In this document: piece by piece, positions 12,701 through 25,867 of the stretch
Position numbering within the stretch: position 1 is the stretch's first letter
How the letters are laid out: the number at the start of each line of letters is the position of its first letter
Origin: Lumnitzera littorea
Lineage: Eukaryota; Streptophyta; Magnoliopsida; Myrtales; Combretaceae
DNA: 64,000 nt
NCBI GenBank assembly: GCA_024138015.1
Contig: JAMXBB010000002.1
Span: 7,992,301-8,056,300, forward strand
Direction: 5' to 3'
Translations under genes and position numbers: made by a program
The notes under the pieces: model-generated
What the model saw: only the letters and a program-made list of their open reading frames with translations
Told to the model about the DNA's origin: nothing
Database searches by the model: none

Positions 12701-15150
12701 GGGATCACTAGTGTTTCTACTTTCAATTTTTTGTAATTTAGTATCTAAATTTTTAATTCCTTATGATTTAATATCCCCACTTTCTTTGATTGCAATTTAC
12801 CACTCGTTCACTTCTTTAAATGTAATAAGATTATAATATAATAGTTATTATGGAATGAAATATATTGCAATAAGATATGAATGAATATTAAGTTGTCTTT
12901 TGTTAATTTCATTAAGGTATTTAAGGAATGAAAATCATTTCCAATATAATTTTATTTATATTGTGAGTAATGAATAACTATTAAATATTTTTTAAATAGA
13001 GATTCTTTATAAAATTCTATTTTCATAAGGAATATTTATTTTTATAAAAAAAAATAAGTAGGAAATGGAATTACTATTACAATGAAACAGATGGATTATT
13101 AATGTTTTCTTAATGAGTGTCTAAATAGACAGTTTATTTTTTTTTCGCTAATATAACATCGATGTGGCTTCGGTTCTCATACGTGGATACCACGTCAATT
13201 TATAATTTGGTAGCTTAAATTAAACTCTTGTTCTTAAGTAAATTAATTTCCGATCATCTTATTTAGATTTACTTAAAATTAATCTTTTGGCCATGTATGG
13301 GCCTTAGAGATGTTTCTAGATTAGTTCATGATCGAGAGATAAGTCAGCTAGGGAAGTATTTGGAACAAAATTTAAATGAAACACAAAAGATTAAGTCAAG
13401 GAGTCAACTAGGAACCCAAAATGCTCATGAGATTCAGAATGTGGGATTCATAAAGTGGTCGATCATATAATAAAAGCGGTCAATTGCTTTTGATCTGATT
13501 GGCTTGGATTTAACTTCCTTTCCGCTTTGAAGCTTTGGTTTGCTTAAAATAAGACCTAATTTTGGGCTCTATAGAGTTGCTTCATGTCATCAACTAAGGG
13601 CTTAGGAAGCATTAATTTGTCATTGTATTCTATTTATATATCCATGCCCTTATTATTAATATGGGGTTTTAGCTTAAGAAAAATCAATGGCTAAATTCTT
13701 TATTCTAGAAGACATCAATCTTGAATTCTCGAATAAATTATTGATTTTAATACGAATTTGTTTAATTAATCAAACTGTCTCAATTTTACAATTTAATTTT
13801 ATTATGAATAGTTTAGGTTTCTAAGTTTTGATTACTGAAATCAAATTAAAATATTAAGTTTTAGAACATAGATGTGTAACGTCATCACATGTTCTCTATC
13901 CTATCATAACAACTGGGTTTTTTTTTTAATTAGAGTAAACTGCGATAGAGACTTTAAAGTTACATAGTTTTTTTTTTTTTCTTTTTTTTTTTTGTATTTT
14001 GTTTATCCTCTTCTGATGCCAGCTTTTTAATGCCATCAAACATATTTTTGTAACTGTCTCATAAAAGGTTATTTTTAAATAATGATTTCTTCTTCTTCTT
14101 CTTCTTTTTATTTATTTATTTTTGGCCGAACATGATTTCTTCTTTAAGACGTATTGCTTTTTTTATTTAACTGAAACTAGCATCACGCCAGGCGTATATA
14201 AACTCAAAAGCACTAAGTATTAATATAATTGCAAAACGACTCTGTACATAGAAATAACTTATTAAAAAGCAACTCTGTATTAATATTAAGTCTTAATATG
14301 ATTACATGAAGGAGCAATAATAAGATCAACCAAGTTAATATGCAATATTCCTTAAATAAAAAACCATTGTGCTTTGGTTATTTGGGTTGCGATTCATTTT
14401 AAATCCTAAATAACTGCATATGGAAAAAAAAAAAAAAACCCTATATAAGTTGTTAAAAAAGAGTAAATCAAGTAAGTGCATGAGTTTTGATAATTAAATT
14501 ATGTCCACTTGCTTAATATACAATTAATATAATTAAAAAGACATGATGAAAGCAGGTACAAAGGATTCTATGGAAACAATGCATTATGAATTTACATATA
14601 AATACAATGGTAGCTAATAGCAAATAAATCACAAATTGTAATATCTCTTAGAAGAACACAAAAACTTAACAAAATTCATTTGCAAGAGTAGGCATCACAT
14701 GGAAAACACATATCTCCTCTTTGTTGGCCTACGAAGCTCTTCGATTGAATTGCCATATTACACTCGTAAAATGCACAAAAAAAGATAAAAAAAATTGTGA
14801 AAGATTATAAAATTTCAACTTATTCAAATAAAAACTATTCAATTTATATATTTTTTTTCTGCCAAAAGAAAAAAAAAAAAAAGCTCTTCAATTTAAAATG
14901 AAGGTACAACCATTATTCATGGTTGCAATTGCTATGAAGTTTAACACATGAATGTATTCGTGAGTAAACATATGCCTATATTTTGTTAACACATGTAATT
15001 ACCTATTTATAAAAAAGTTAATATTTTTGGGGTGCTTCATATTATACATACACATGCATATATATATATGATAGGATCATAGTTCCGTCTCCAATGATCT
15101 AGAATCAAATTGCCACTCAAAACCCAAATAATCAATTTTAAAGAATTGTG
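9761..15150. other. Gene-free spacer
   Basis: No recognisable coding region on either strand. The only structure seen is a short tandem array at 11,904-11,983 plus A/T-rich runs, including long T runs near 13,960-14,000 and A runs near 14,870. Confidence 0.5.
11904..11983 (+). repeat. Degenerate tandem array, ~20-bp unit x4
   Basis: Four consecutive units follow the pattern g(a/g)t(g/a)a(c/t)tt..agcta.gt(c/t)g. They begin at about 11,904, 11,924, 11,944 and 11,965. Such arrays are common inside plant LTRs. No further element structure is visible around it. Confidence 0.5.
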
Positions 15151-15196
15151 ATATTGGTTTTAAATTGTCTTCAAATATTTGAATCCAACATAGAAT

Positions 15197-15405
15197 TTGA
15201 AATTGCAATTCCATTTTAATCTTTCGGTGCCTGAGGCTGATACCGAGAGTGCATCTTTATCTGCGACCTTTTCGGTTGGAAAAAAGAGAGATGAGGGGCA
15301 AGAGAAGAGTCAACTGAAGATGTGGAAGGGCTATACAGATATCATATGTTGTTGCGATATTTTGGTGTACTACAAATCTTGATTGTGTACTCCTTTGCAG
15401 TACAT
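15197..15405 (+). other. Unidentified ORF ending in a YSL-leader-like segment
   Basis: A 61-codon frame (15,197-15,382) has no recognisable domain. Its 3' part overlaps a 39-bp segment, 15,367-15,405, that matches 27,024-27,062 upstream of the YSL start codon at 33 of 39 positions, including the identical ctttgcagtacat. This may be a remnant of a duplicated YSL leader or promoter. It is unlikely to be a functional gene. Confidence 0.35.
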
Positions 15406-15854
15406 GTAACTGTCTTCTAAATTTTGTTCATAATGTGCTCATATTTTCTCAATTTTAGTTGATGATACCTTGTTTTTAACTGAAATCTTGGTATAAATTT
15501 AGAATTTATATCAAGGTAGGATGCCATTTTCCTTTCACCCAAATCAAACATTTCATTTAGTAATTGAGTATAATTTATTCATCAACATTGCACGAAAGGT
15601 TATGGTCGACTTGTTCAAAATAGGCACTATATGCTAATTTTTACGAGGTTAGATATGTTTCATGAATTTTATTAGGTGTTTTATTGAGTTATAAATTGAG
15701 ATATCGATTGATTTGAATAATTAATATTTTGTGTTATTTGATAGGATGTCCATTCTGATCAAAGAAGATGATGGATTGACAACTTAAAAAGAAGATTGAG
15801 GAAGGGGCATAAACGTGTTCTCCTTCAATTTAAGCTATACGCATTTTCGACATT

Positions 15855-15950
15855 GCATTTGGCTGGGAATTCAAAAGGGACAGAGAAAAATGCTAAAGAA
15901 GGATTGAAAAACTTTCGGGTAAGTGGCTTTTTTTAGGAACATTTCTGGTC
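15855..15950 (+). repeat. Repeat shared with 4,530-4,625
   Basis: Partner of the 4.5-kb copy: catttggc, aaagggacaga and ttcgggtaagtgg occur in the same order. It lies 450 bp downstream of the YSL-leader-like segment. Confidence 0.5.
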
Positions 15951-18060
15951 GAATTTCTAGAGCATTTGTTGTGTTATTATTGTTTTTATATAATTTGCTA
16001 AATTAAGGTAGATTACTCCATCTCGCTGCATAACCATTATTTGGATTAGATTTAAAAGTGATATCTAATTTTAATTTTTAACCTTTGATCAAGTATGAGC
16101 CTAACTCGAGTTTGTGTTTGAGTTCAGTCTCGATTTAACTTATTTTTAATTCTAATTTACTTAAATAGTTTTAAAATTGACTTCGGCTTAATAATAACAA
16201 GTTGGACATTATTTTAACTGTAATTTAATCGAATTAAAGTAAAAATGGAACGGAACCCTGTTAAGTTAGGGGCTAGCTTGATTTAACCTTAATTGGGATC
16301 ACGCGTCTTATTCAACTTTGCTGTCAATAAAAATGGATATAGACAAAGATCCAATGGAGCATCACAATAAAAGCCGTTGAGTATGGGGACAGAGTAGAAG
16401 CCGTCGACCGCCACACAATTGGACGGTCTTGAGTGGAAATTTGATGGAACATCGACAATATAGGATAATCAAGCGTTTACGATATTGAAAACGTCAACAA
16501 GATACATTCGGGACTTAGAATGGTGTTTGGTCCATGATTGTAATAGCACTATGCATATGTTATATATATTTACTATATATACCGATAGTTGGGTTTAACT
16601 TTATACAATTGGTAGTATGTATTAGATTATAACCCGTACTTTATTGCGAATATGCAAATAAAATAACTATTATTTATTTTACTATAAATATAGCTATAAT
16701 ATTTGTTGTACATATGTAATTAGCTATAAACTTATCTTCCATTATAATAAAACGAATGGTCTACTTTTGTTGCTTTTAATACTTTAATTTTTCTTTTGAT
16801 GTTTTATTATACTAAAAAACCCTCCAACAATAATTATGCAATATTTAAAAAAGAGTATATCTTTGTGAAATGCTTATTAAACAACTCCATTCTATCTAAC
16901 TACCCATTACCAATATTTTATAATATGATTTCATTATTTTGTGAACTTTCTCTATTTTGTTTGTTGTATTGTGATTTCCCTATTTTCTTTCTTCTATGAT
17001 TAACATTATTGTTGTCAAATTTGTTGATTTTTGGATATTTGTTAACTCGTAAGTAAACAATCATGCTTAGACTAGTATATTATGTACACATATGTATGAA
17101 ATGAAAATAATATAATTATTTTTTGTATATTAATATACACGTATATTCCGTATCCATGCAGTATTTACTTTTTAGTATGAATATTGTGTATACATCACAG
17201 TTAATATACATATGTACGTAATTATAATAACATAGTTTTGTGCTACTATTTTAATGGTTGAAATTACTAAAAATAATAAAAATTAAATTTCCTCCCATTT
17301 TTTATCTTCTTCCTTCTTCCACCACCAACCCCCCCCCCACCCAGCCAACTCACTCTCTCTCTCTGTTTTCCATTCCGTTCCCATTCCTTATTCTCCCTCT
17401 TTCCCCTCTCTTTTCCAATCTTCTACTTTTCCTATCCTACCTTCTTCTTTCCTCTCTTAACATTCTCTTTTTCTTCTTATCTTTTTATTTTTTACCCCTC
17501 ACACCTACCCATCTTTATCATCCTCGTTTAGAACGGTAAATAAGTTGAGTTAAGTATTTGAAAACTCAAGCTTAACTCAATTGAAAATTATTGAGTTCAA
17601 ATCAAGCTAAACTTTTACGGAGCTTAAAAATTATAAACTCGATTTTAGATAAACCACCTTCATGTCTAATTAGAGTTTGACTCATTTTCAAATCGAACCA
17701 AAGATCAAGCTTGCTCATAAATCTATAGTACAAAAAGAATAAATATATAGATAAATAAATTAATGAATAATAAATAAAGATTAGATTACATATATAAAGA
17801 GGAGGATTTTATTTCAATTATATATACTATATAATATATATAATATTTTTAATATATATATAAAGCTAATAAGTTTATTCACAAGCTTAAATAAATTGGT
17901 ACATAAGCTTAAATAAAAATTTGAGCTGAATTCGTTTAAATAAACTAATGCACTACTTCTAATATAAATAAATGTGCGAACAAAAAGATTGTACTAAAGT
18001 GAAAGACCATAGATTGAAAAAGATAGTCATAGTCATAAACTGAATAAATACCAAGTTGTC
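15951..18060. other. Gene-free spacer with a pyrimidine-rich tract
   Basis: No recognisable gene. A strongly C/T-rich tract at about 17,285-17,525 keeps a frame open on the plus strand (rich in Pro, Ser, Leu and Phe) purely through composition. The rest is A/T-rich. Confidence 0.5.
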
Positions 18061-18072
18061 CAGATCGAAACA

Positions 18073-18197
18073 CCTGACCCTTTTGTGTGGAAGATGCTTT
18101 AAAGAAGCCTCCGTTGAACATCATAGCGAATGTTTGGACGTCTTTTCCTGATGAAAGAAGTCCTCCCAACTTGTCCCACGGGCCACAACAACCTTTC
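18073..18197 (-). pseudogene. Exon-like fragment of an unidentified protein
   Basis: On the minus strand a non-repetitive frame reads CCGPWDKLGGLLSSGKD, then VQTFAMMFNGGFFKASSTQ. It is preceded by a possible AG acceptor at about 18,198 and followed by KGQ and a GT (cag|gtgttt) donor-like site at about 18,073. Composition and balance look like real protein rather than low-complexity DNA, but no neighbouring exon and no family were recognised. It may be a stranded exon, a captured gene fragment or an exon of an unrecognised gene. Confidence 0.4.
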
Positions 18198-18280
18198 AGG
18201 TACTTGAAGTTCTACTGTAGCCACTTATGGGTTAGAAGGAATAAACTACTCGGAAAAAATAAATCAACCGGTCCCAGAGG

Positions 18281-18432
18281 GGACATCTCCCATTATCTCT
18301 AGATATGCTCCTACACCGGTTTGAATTACCCATCCATGACCTGGTCCTCCAACCAGGACATCTCCTATTATCTAGATATATGCTCATAGACCGGTCTGAA
18401 ATAGACCCATCCACAACCTACTCCTCCAATCA
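18281..18432 (+). repeat. Imperfect tandem duplication, ~76-bp unit x2
   Basis: Unit 1 (18,281-18,355) and unit 2 (18,356-18,432) both start ggacatctcc.attatct and both contain caccggt or gaccggt, then acccatcca. About 45 bp after unit 2, the plus strand reads ggaatcgaac, whose complement gttcgattcc matches a Pol III B-box. A SINE origin is therefore possible but not shown. Confidence 0.65.
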
Positions 18433-20024
18433 AGGGTCTCGGCTTGATGCCGCCTTCGCCCAAGTGGAATCGAACTCCATGGGTCTACTAAAGAAAAAAA
18501 AAAAAACAAAATTTAGCCTACAAATTAATTAAAATTATGGACATAACCCTTGTAATTTAATCAACTTGACCCAACCTCAACACCTAGGTGAGACGGTATC
18601 CATTCTTCAATTTATTGGGTTTAAAACTAGTAAATTGGTACAAAACGGTAAATTCAAAGACGTACAAATCATTGTAATCTATTAATATAAATGTTATTCT
18701 TGTAACAAGATAAACTATGTTTAGTTCCCCTTTTCTAAACTTATTTATGATTTAACTTGAATATTTTAATAATTTCCACTTTTGACTACAAAATATAATG
18801 GAAAATACCTATGGCAATATGGAAGTTGTTATGCATTTGCAATTCAAGAAAATTTGTTTTTGTTTAATATGTGGCTTTTATGGAAAAAGGAATAGGTTAG
18901 TCTACAATTTAAAATATCAGACGACCATTAAATATTTGATGATCAATTTTTATTTGTTTTCTCATGATAGGCATATATATTCATATATTATATCGATCTA
19001 AAATTAAAGTATAGGTGATTTATTTTATGATTTTGTAGCACTGGTATTCCAAATGCATACTCTATTGGTGTATCATACAAAACTATCAAATTTACTCCCT
19101 ATTCCTAAAAGAAAATAGCTAACTATGGGGTAGTTTACATAATTATGTTTTGAATTTTGAAGCTTCTACGTAGTTTCATTGTTTAAAGTTTAAAAGAATT
19201 ATTTTCTTTTTAAATAATTAAGGACAAGTATTATGTGATTCATTTATATTCGTAGCCATCCGTACCACATTATATTATCACAAGAAATCTACAAATTGAG
19301 TCAATATAGATTGTGTGAATTAGACTCGTTGTGTTTTTCAGCATATTCTAAGATTAACATCATGCTTGTAAAATATTATAAACTAATGAATTCTTTATTG
19401 AAGCCAGTACTCTTATAATCCAGTAATATAAAATATAAACATTGATATTTCAATGGAATTAATTAGTTTTGGATCCTCTTTTCTGTCATAAAAAAAAAAA
19501 AAGTTCTTTATTTATATTGAAGTAGCCAATGTCTTTTATCCCCGGCTTTGCCCTTCTTTTATGCAAAGTCCATTGACGGAGAATGTTGAAATGTATACTG
19601 CTACTGGCATTGAATATTAGAACGGTCACGCTTATTGTGTTTATGCGATTACAGCAAAAGCATTATCCTTTTAGTACCTTTTCAGAATTTTATATAATAA
19701 CTTTCCCCTTTCGTTTTATATTAAAAATTCTTCAGTTGCACATGATTGATTGGACCTAGCGTATAGACCATCCATTAGTTTTTCGAATCCATATAAGTGC
19801 CAAGTTTGTGTGCGACTCATTGTAATATATCTAAATATACGAGATAAAATATTTTGTATATTTTATGGGATCAATTATAATGCCATAATATATTTAAGAA
19901 TCCTTTCCCAAACGAGACTTCTCCAAAAATTAAAAAAATAAAAGCTAATGTAAAAGTATTTGAAATATTTCGTTGCATCACTTTCAGAGTGACAACCGGC
20001 AAGACATGAATAAAATTTAGTTAT

Positions 20025-20064
<40 letters not shown>

Positions 20065-20101
20065 ATTATAAAAGTCAATCTTAAGTCCCACTTGTTTCAA
20101 G

Positions 20102-20140
<39 letters not shown>

Positions 20141-20563
20141 TAAAAAAGTCTTGTTCTTGTGAAAAGTTTTCTAATTAGTTCACGTACTTTGTGAAACTTG
20201 CAGATGAAGATCTGGGATTTTGTTTTTTTTTTGGTGAAACATATAAAAATGGGTTTTTTTTTTTTTGTGTTTATCATTACAAAGTTTAACTTGTTTTATA
20301 TTTTTAAACTAGTATGCTGATTTTTAGCTACTAAAAAATATATGTTCGATATATAATTTATATGTTAATTGCAATAAAAATTACAGAAATTATCTTTCGT
20401 AAGTTAAAATACTTATGGAGATTAATTTGAAAAATGACTTTCCATCTTAAAAAATATATATTGTTTTCTTACAAAAGACTTGATTTTTCTATTAGGCTCA
20501 GTTTATTATAAAGGAAACCCTTGCTAACAGTAAATATTTTTCCATTAAAAATATATTTCCTCA

Positions 20564-20594
<31 letters not shown>

Positions 20595-23500
20595 TATGTG
20601 TTTGGTCGTGTTTGTAAAGATGCACTGAGAAGATACTGAAAATAATTTTCTAGTGTTTCACATGAATTTTAGGTGAACTGTGATCCCTAGATAAAATATT
20701 ATTATTAACTCAATATATTACCATATATACATTAAGTAAATGTATAAAATGTAAAATAAAGTTTTAATACTCATGAACATGACTATTCAATACATTATTT
20801 TCGTAATTTTTTAACATGAAAATTTGAATTTTTTTTTTCATGCTAAAGCATTTTCATATTAAAATGTAATTTATAGACCAGTTCTAGTAAAAATAAAAAA
20901 AAAAAATCACTTTTGCAAGTTAGAATAGACTAATCTAGAAAAAAAAATTCCATTTAAAAAAATACAAAGCATTTTCCTAAAAAATATTAAAATTTCCCCT
21001 TTAATAGAAAAAATATTTTCCCTTGCAAGAGAAAATAAATAGGCAAATTTTAGCCTAACAAGGAAAAGAAAATAAGAAAAGTGTTTGCAAGAATAAGTTT
21101 TTCCTAAGACAAAAGGGACCTTCATGAAAAAACATTTTCCCTTGTAAAGGAAAATATCTTCTATTTTTTTCTTTTCTCCTATTTTGGATCAACTAACTAC
21201 ATTTATTATAATAGTTAAGAGATAGGGAACCCAATTTGATATATTTAGTATCCATACCACCAGTTTATTATAGCTTTGGCAAAACTGTATTCCTTTTAAA
21301 TCGAGTTCTTTAGCATAACAAAAAAAAAAAGAACAGTGAAAATGATTTCTAAAAATATTTTTATTGGATTAATTCAAAATTATCATAATGACTAACTTCG
21401 TTCCGAGAGAATATGCACTATAAATGGTTATACAACATTTGCCCATTTAGATGCATAAATAACACGCAAGTATATATGCAAATGTATTATGGCTTACTTG
21501 TCCTCGTTGGTGCTCCTATCTTTTCAGTTGCAACGTGAATTTGAATCTCGTATCATATATTTTTTTGTTTTTTTATAAAAAGCTATGGCTAAAATTTTTT
21601 TCACAAATCAGCCAAAACTGGAAGAATCTCCTCAAGGCACTAAAAACCAATAATGGGTTGAAACTTCTGATACCATGCGTAATGGGTAGAAAAGGCGACG
21701 GACGGTCCATAAAATTCGTTGCATGTTAAATTCGACAAAAACTCCCTTTTGTGTTTTTTAAAGAGAAGATGGTGAGTTTAGAGATTTATTTCCGATGGAT
21801 TGATGTAACTCGATGACTATATTAAAATCTAACATGATAAGATAATATGAATATAAAAGATTTCTTATCCTGTGTCACTATTATACATGTACACGATGTA
21901 AGTCTATATAAGTAAAGAGCAATTGAGGCACTTCTTTCTTGCCTTAAATGAGTTGGGTGGATAATTAGTCTTGCTGCTACTGCACTCTCAAAGAAAGACA
22001 TTGCTTTTCTCTTTTTCTTCTTAATGTAAAGAGAAACACGGGACCCACTAGTCATCGCCCCTTAGGCCAACTTAAATGCAGCTATTTTGCTTTACATGAT
22101 CTAGTGCATATGGGAATGGCATTTGTTGATGGGAGATTTTAGATATGGGTCCTTAGGCCCACACCAACCCAATCTAGTCCTAAACCAATTTGTTTAGGTC
22201 CAAGCTTAAAGTTATCTCACCTTGATCAACTCTATGGCCAATCCGTCTAGCTAAACAATTGACTAGCATAAGGACTTAGCAAGCTTCAGGATGGACACTA
22301 TATCGTTCTAGAGTTGAGGACCTGACTACTAGTGCACGACCAATGTACATCAACCAAATACTCTCTAGCCACTCACAGCCTCTTCCCTCGTATACAACCT
22401 TTCTTTCTCTACCTGCTACAGTAGCTTCGCCAAACCACTGTTACTATACTCCCACACGAAACCATTATCACCATTAGCCTTAACGCTTTCTAAAACCCAA
22501 CTACATCTCGAGGCTCAGCCACAGCCGTGACTGTAAGTTTTCAGAACACCACAAAACCACCACTTCAAGCGGAGGCATCATCCCTAGATCCCCCAAACCC
22601 AATAAAATTCATACAAGAACACCCTCACCCGCAAAAAAACTTAGCTTGAAACCACCTGTAAGAAGCCTCCACAGCCGCCTGTTTCATCCTCTTCATTACA
22701 AACCAACCCGACCTGTTGCCTACTCCAAATCCTCTCTGGCTCCCCTCTATCAATAGTGATACGCCATCAACGGTACATTCATACACTTTGACAACTTCTA
22801 TGTACTCGAGCTCTTCAGCTCTCTTACACTTCCTCTCATTCTTAAGTATCTATTGGCTTAATATAGTAATGGTTATGTTGGACAACATTTCAATGCTTTT
22901 CATTATATCTTGTTTTGTAGGCTTACCTACAACTCTTCTAAGACCTGATCCAATTCATCTCTACTGATAGTACTATCATTACAAAAATTTACAAGAGTGT
23001 TATTGTAAATTTAGCTTAATAAAGATGCTTTGGCCAACATGTGCCTTTCAATTTTGTAAGTCATATTTTCAATGCCTTTGTGGTTTAGTCAGTTCAATCC
23101 ACTCAACCTACTTGCATTTCATATCCACACCACAATCAACTTACAACACAAGTTTATTGACCTAATCGATTTAATCTAAGACTAAGGATACAACCAGATG
23201 AGTTATTATAGAGTACCTAACTTATCTAACTAGATAAAAACCTACTCTTGGATTATAATTGAGATTACAAAAATACTTGATAGAAACTCGATCCGATAAA
23301 AATATTTGTTTTTAATCTATGTATCATGCATGCCTTATACAAAGTTCTATATTGTATAATATATTTAATTTTTAATTTCATTTCAACTTAAGTCAATAAG
23401 TGTAACCATAATCTTACATAACTACTTTTTATTCTATGAAAACCTGCTCAAATAGAATTGTTTTAAACACTATGAAAACCTAATCCTATAACAACCTTAA

Positions 23501-24064
23501 TCCTATAAAGATAAGTTTTAGGAATAAAAAAAACCTTATAGGGTTTTTATAGGGTTTTAGTAAAATTCCCAATCATATTAGAGAGGGGTTTAGGTTTTAT
23601 AAGACCCTTTTCGAATTTATCCAAATTGTATCCTTATCCAAGATTCTACTTTTCTTAGATTTTAGTACCACAAAATCTCACTACAAATATCTAAGTTAAT
23701 ATATATATATATATATATGAATATGTATACATATAATTTTTTAATGGAGCTATATTTTAAAAGTTTTCTTAGCTTCTTAGTATGTATATAAGTTTTTATT
23801 AAAATAAGACATAAATTAACTATTTTAAATACAAATAAAAATAAGACATATAGTACATTGATATAGTATAAACAAAGAAATTTCTAAACATCAAATTTTA
23901 TATAAACTGCACGCTATAGTAATGTACTTTTTCTTATTATTTTGTTTTGAAACGGTACAAGACTTTTTTGTTTTTTTCCGGAAAAAAAGGGTACAAGATT
24001 TTTTTTTTTTTTTTCAAACGGTACAAGATTAAAAAAAATTACCTGAAGGATAAAATTTTGTAGG
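18433..24064. other. Gene-free spacer with (AT)n tracts
   Basis: No recognisable gene. There are three long (AT)n tracts (near 20,028, 20,106 and 20,562), many A/T homopolymer runs, and a C-richer stretch at 22,330-22,960 without a recognisable product. Short open frames here appear to be chance. Confidence 0.5.
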
Positions 24065-25659
24065 TTTTTTTTTTTTTTTTTCGGTGAAGGAAAGCTTTAT
24101 AAAAGAAGATTAAGTTGCCAAAAGGCAGGCAAGCTAGTTTGGAAACATTATGGGAATCACTATCTCTCCTGCTCGGAACAGAAATAGACACATCAAATAA
24201 AGGTCTTTCATAACAAAACTAGAAAATAAAAACGGGACATGATTTGTAAAGAAGAGGTCTTGAGAAGCTGTCGTTCCCATCTTTGCTAGCTTATCCACAA
24301 CTTGATTGGCTTTACAGCTTACCCTGCAAAAAGATATATTGGAAATCAAGTTAATACGCTACAGGCAAGTTTGGAGAGAAGGGTGGTTGATATCTTGCTG
24401 CACAGAGGGATTTCTCAACCGTTCGATAGCTTTTTCGGAATCTACTTCAATAATGATCCTCTTGTAGTGTAAATTTGAAGCTAGGAGTAAACCTTTTGCA
24501 ATGGCCCATAACTCAGCTTGACGTGAGGAGTTAGTCAAGACTTTTTTGTGACATCCCATAATCACCAAGCCCTCGTCATTGCGGCAAACTACCCCAATTC
24601 CCGCTCTATTATCACCCTCAAGTTTTGCACCATCACAATTGAGTTTAGTCCAACCTGCTACCGGCTTTTCCCATCTCTGCTCTTCTACCTAATCGCCCTT
24701 CTTTAGTTTAACCGTTCTTTATTGTGTCCACCACTCGTTGGCCTCTCTATGAATTTTGGTTAAACAGCCTACGTCTCGTTCTTCTGGTCTGAAAATTCTA
24801 TTATTTCTCTCCATCCAAATGCATTTCGAGGCAAACAGCACCGTAATTGCTAGTGGGGCGCTACTTCCATTGTTCTTTTCTCCATTTACACACCTTCTTT
24901 AGCTAAACTTTGCATTCTTCAAGAGATAATTCTCTACTTGGAATGCTCAAGCCAGTTTGATACCAGATTTCTCTGGATCAATCCCAGTTGACAAAAATGT
25001 GCGGCGTAAATTCTTCATCCTTCCGACATAAGAGACATTCAAATCCTACATGTATATTTTTCTTTTGTAAGTTGTCTTTGGCTGCCAAACCGTTATGAAG
25101 AATACGCCATAAGAGGAATTGGTTTCTAATTTGTTTAAGGGGCCATATAGCCATGCTGAAATGTTACCATTGCTCAACCAGTTTGCCAACCAGAATGATG
25201 TGTTCCAACCAAATTTGAGGATAACTTTGGCTTTGTCTTTCTACCCAAACTGTGGCATGTTTCAATTCCTTAAAGAACAGGGATCCACCTCCTTTCCTTC
25301 TACCTTCCAGATGAAGATTGTACTTTTGCCTGATAAGATTTGTCCATAGGGAGTCAGTTTTTTGGACATGCCTCGCTAGTTTTGCAAAGTTTGCTTTGTT
25401 TCTTTTCTTGATGTCAAACATTCCTAACCCCTATTTCTCTTTCGGTCTCTTGATTTTTTGCCAATTAACCTAATGAACTCTATTTCTTTCCTGTAAAGAA
25501 CCTCAAACAAAGTCTCTGTGTATTTTTTCTAATCGGGTAGCAAGATTTGGAGATATAGAAATAGCTCGAGAGTAGTGGTTAGTCATACTTATGAGGAGTT
25601 TCCGACTTGCTAACCTAAGAAGATTAGCTTTCCACCTCGCTAGTTTTTGTCTTGCCGAC
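24065..25659 (-). mobile_element. 5'-truncated L1-type LINE (non-LTR retrotransposon), 3' portion
   Basis: Read on the minus strand from about 25,659: a region ending the reverse transcriptase (LARWKANLLRLASRKLLI), the conserved post-RT linker (DSLWTNLIRQKY), a zinc-binding zf-RVT region with CLLCRKDEEFTPHIF near 25,050, and an RNase H-like region (RQAELWAIAKGLLLA; later VDSEKAIERL) around 24,400-24,540. It ends in a poly-A tail seen as a T run at 24,065-24,081. Several in-frame stops and frame changes interrupt the coding frame. The endonuclease and most of the RT are missing, as is typical of 5'-truncated copies. Immobile remnant. No convincing target duplication was found. Confidence 0.85.
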
Positions 25660-25867
25660 AAAAATTGTATGTTCATAGCTTATTATATTATCTATTTATG
25701 CTACCCATATTAATTAGCTAATAAGAACAAAAATTCTTAATTGTTTAAGTAATAAATGTTCAATACATCTTTCATAGATGCCAATATGCTACACTTATGA
25801 TTCATGATTGTTTTCGATTGAAAACAAGTGACTGGAAAAAATAAAAAATAAAAAAAATTGTATGTTC
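25660..25867 (+). mobile_element. Small retro-insertion with 15-bp target duplications
   Basis: The 15-base string aaaaattgtatgttc occurs at 25,660-25,674 and again at 25,853-25,867. The 178 bp between them ends in an A-rich tail (ggaaaaaataaaaaataaa) directly before the second copy. A-rich 3' end plus a long direct target repeat is the signature of LINE-machinery insertion. No clear Pol III A/B boxes were seen, so a heavily truncated LINE tail is as likely as a SINE. Confidence 0.7.

Noticed and set aside
17258..17539. 93-codon plus-strand frame rich in Pro, Ser, Leu and Phe
   Set aside because: It is a C/T-rich simple-composition tract; the frame stays open through lack of purines, with no domain or splice context.
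21660..21680. Minus-strand tggtatcag, resembling a tRNA-Met primer-binding site of a copia element
   Set aside because: Only nine bases match, and no LTR pair or gag-pol is visible around it.
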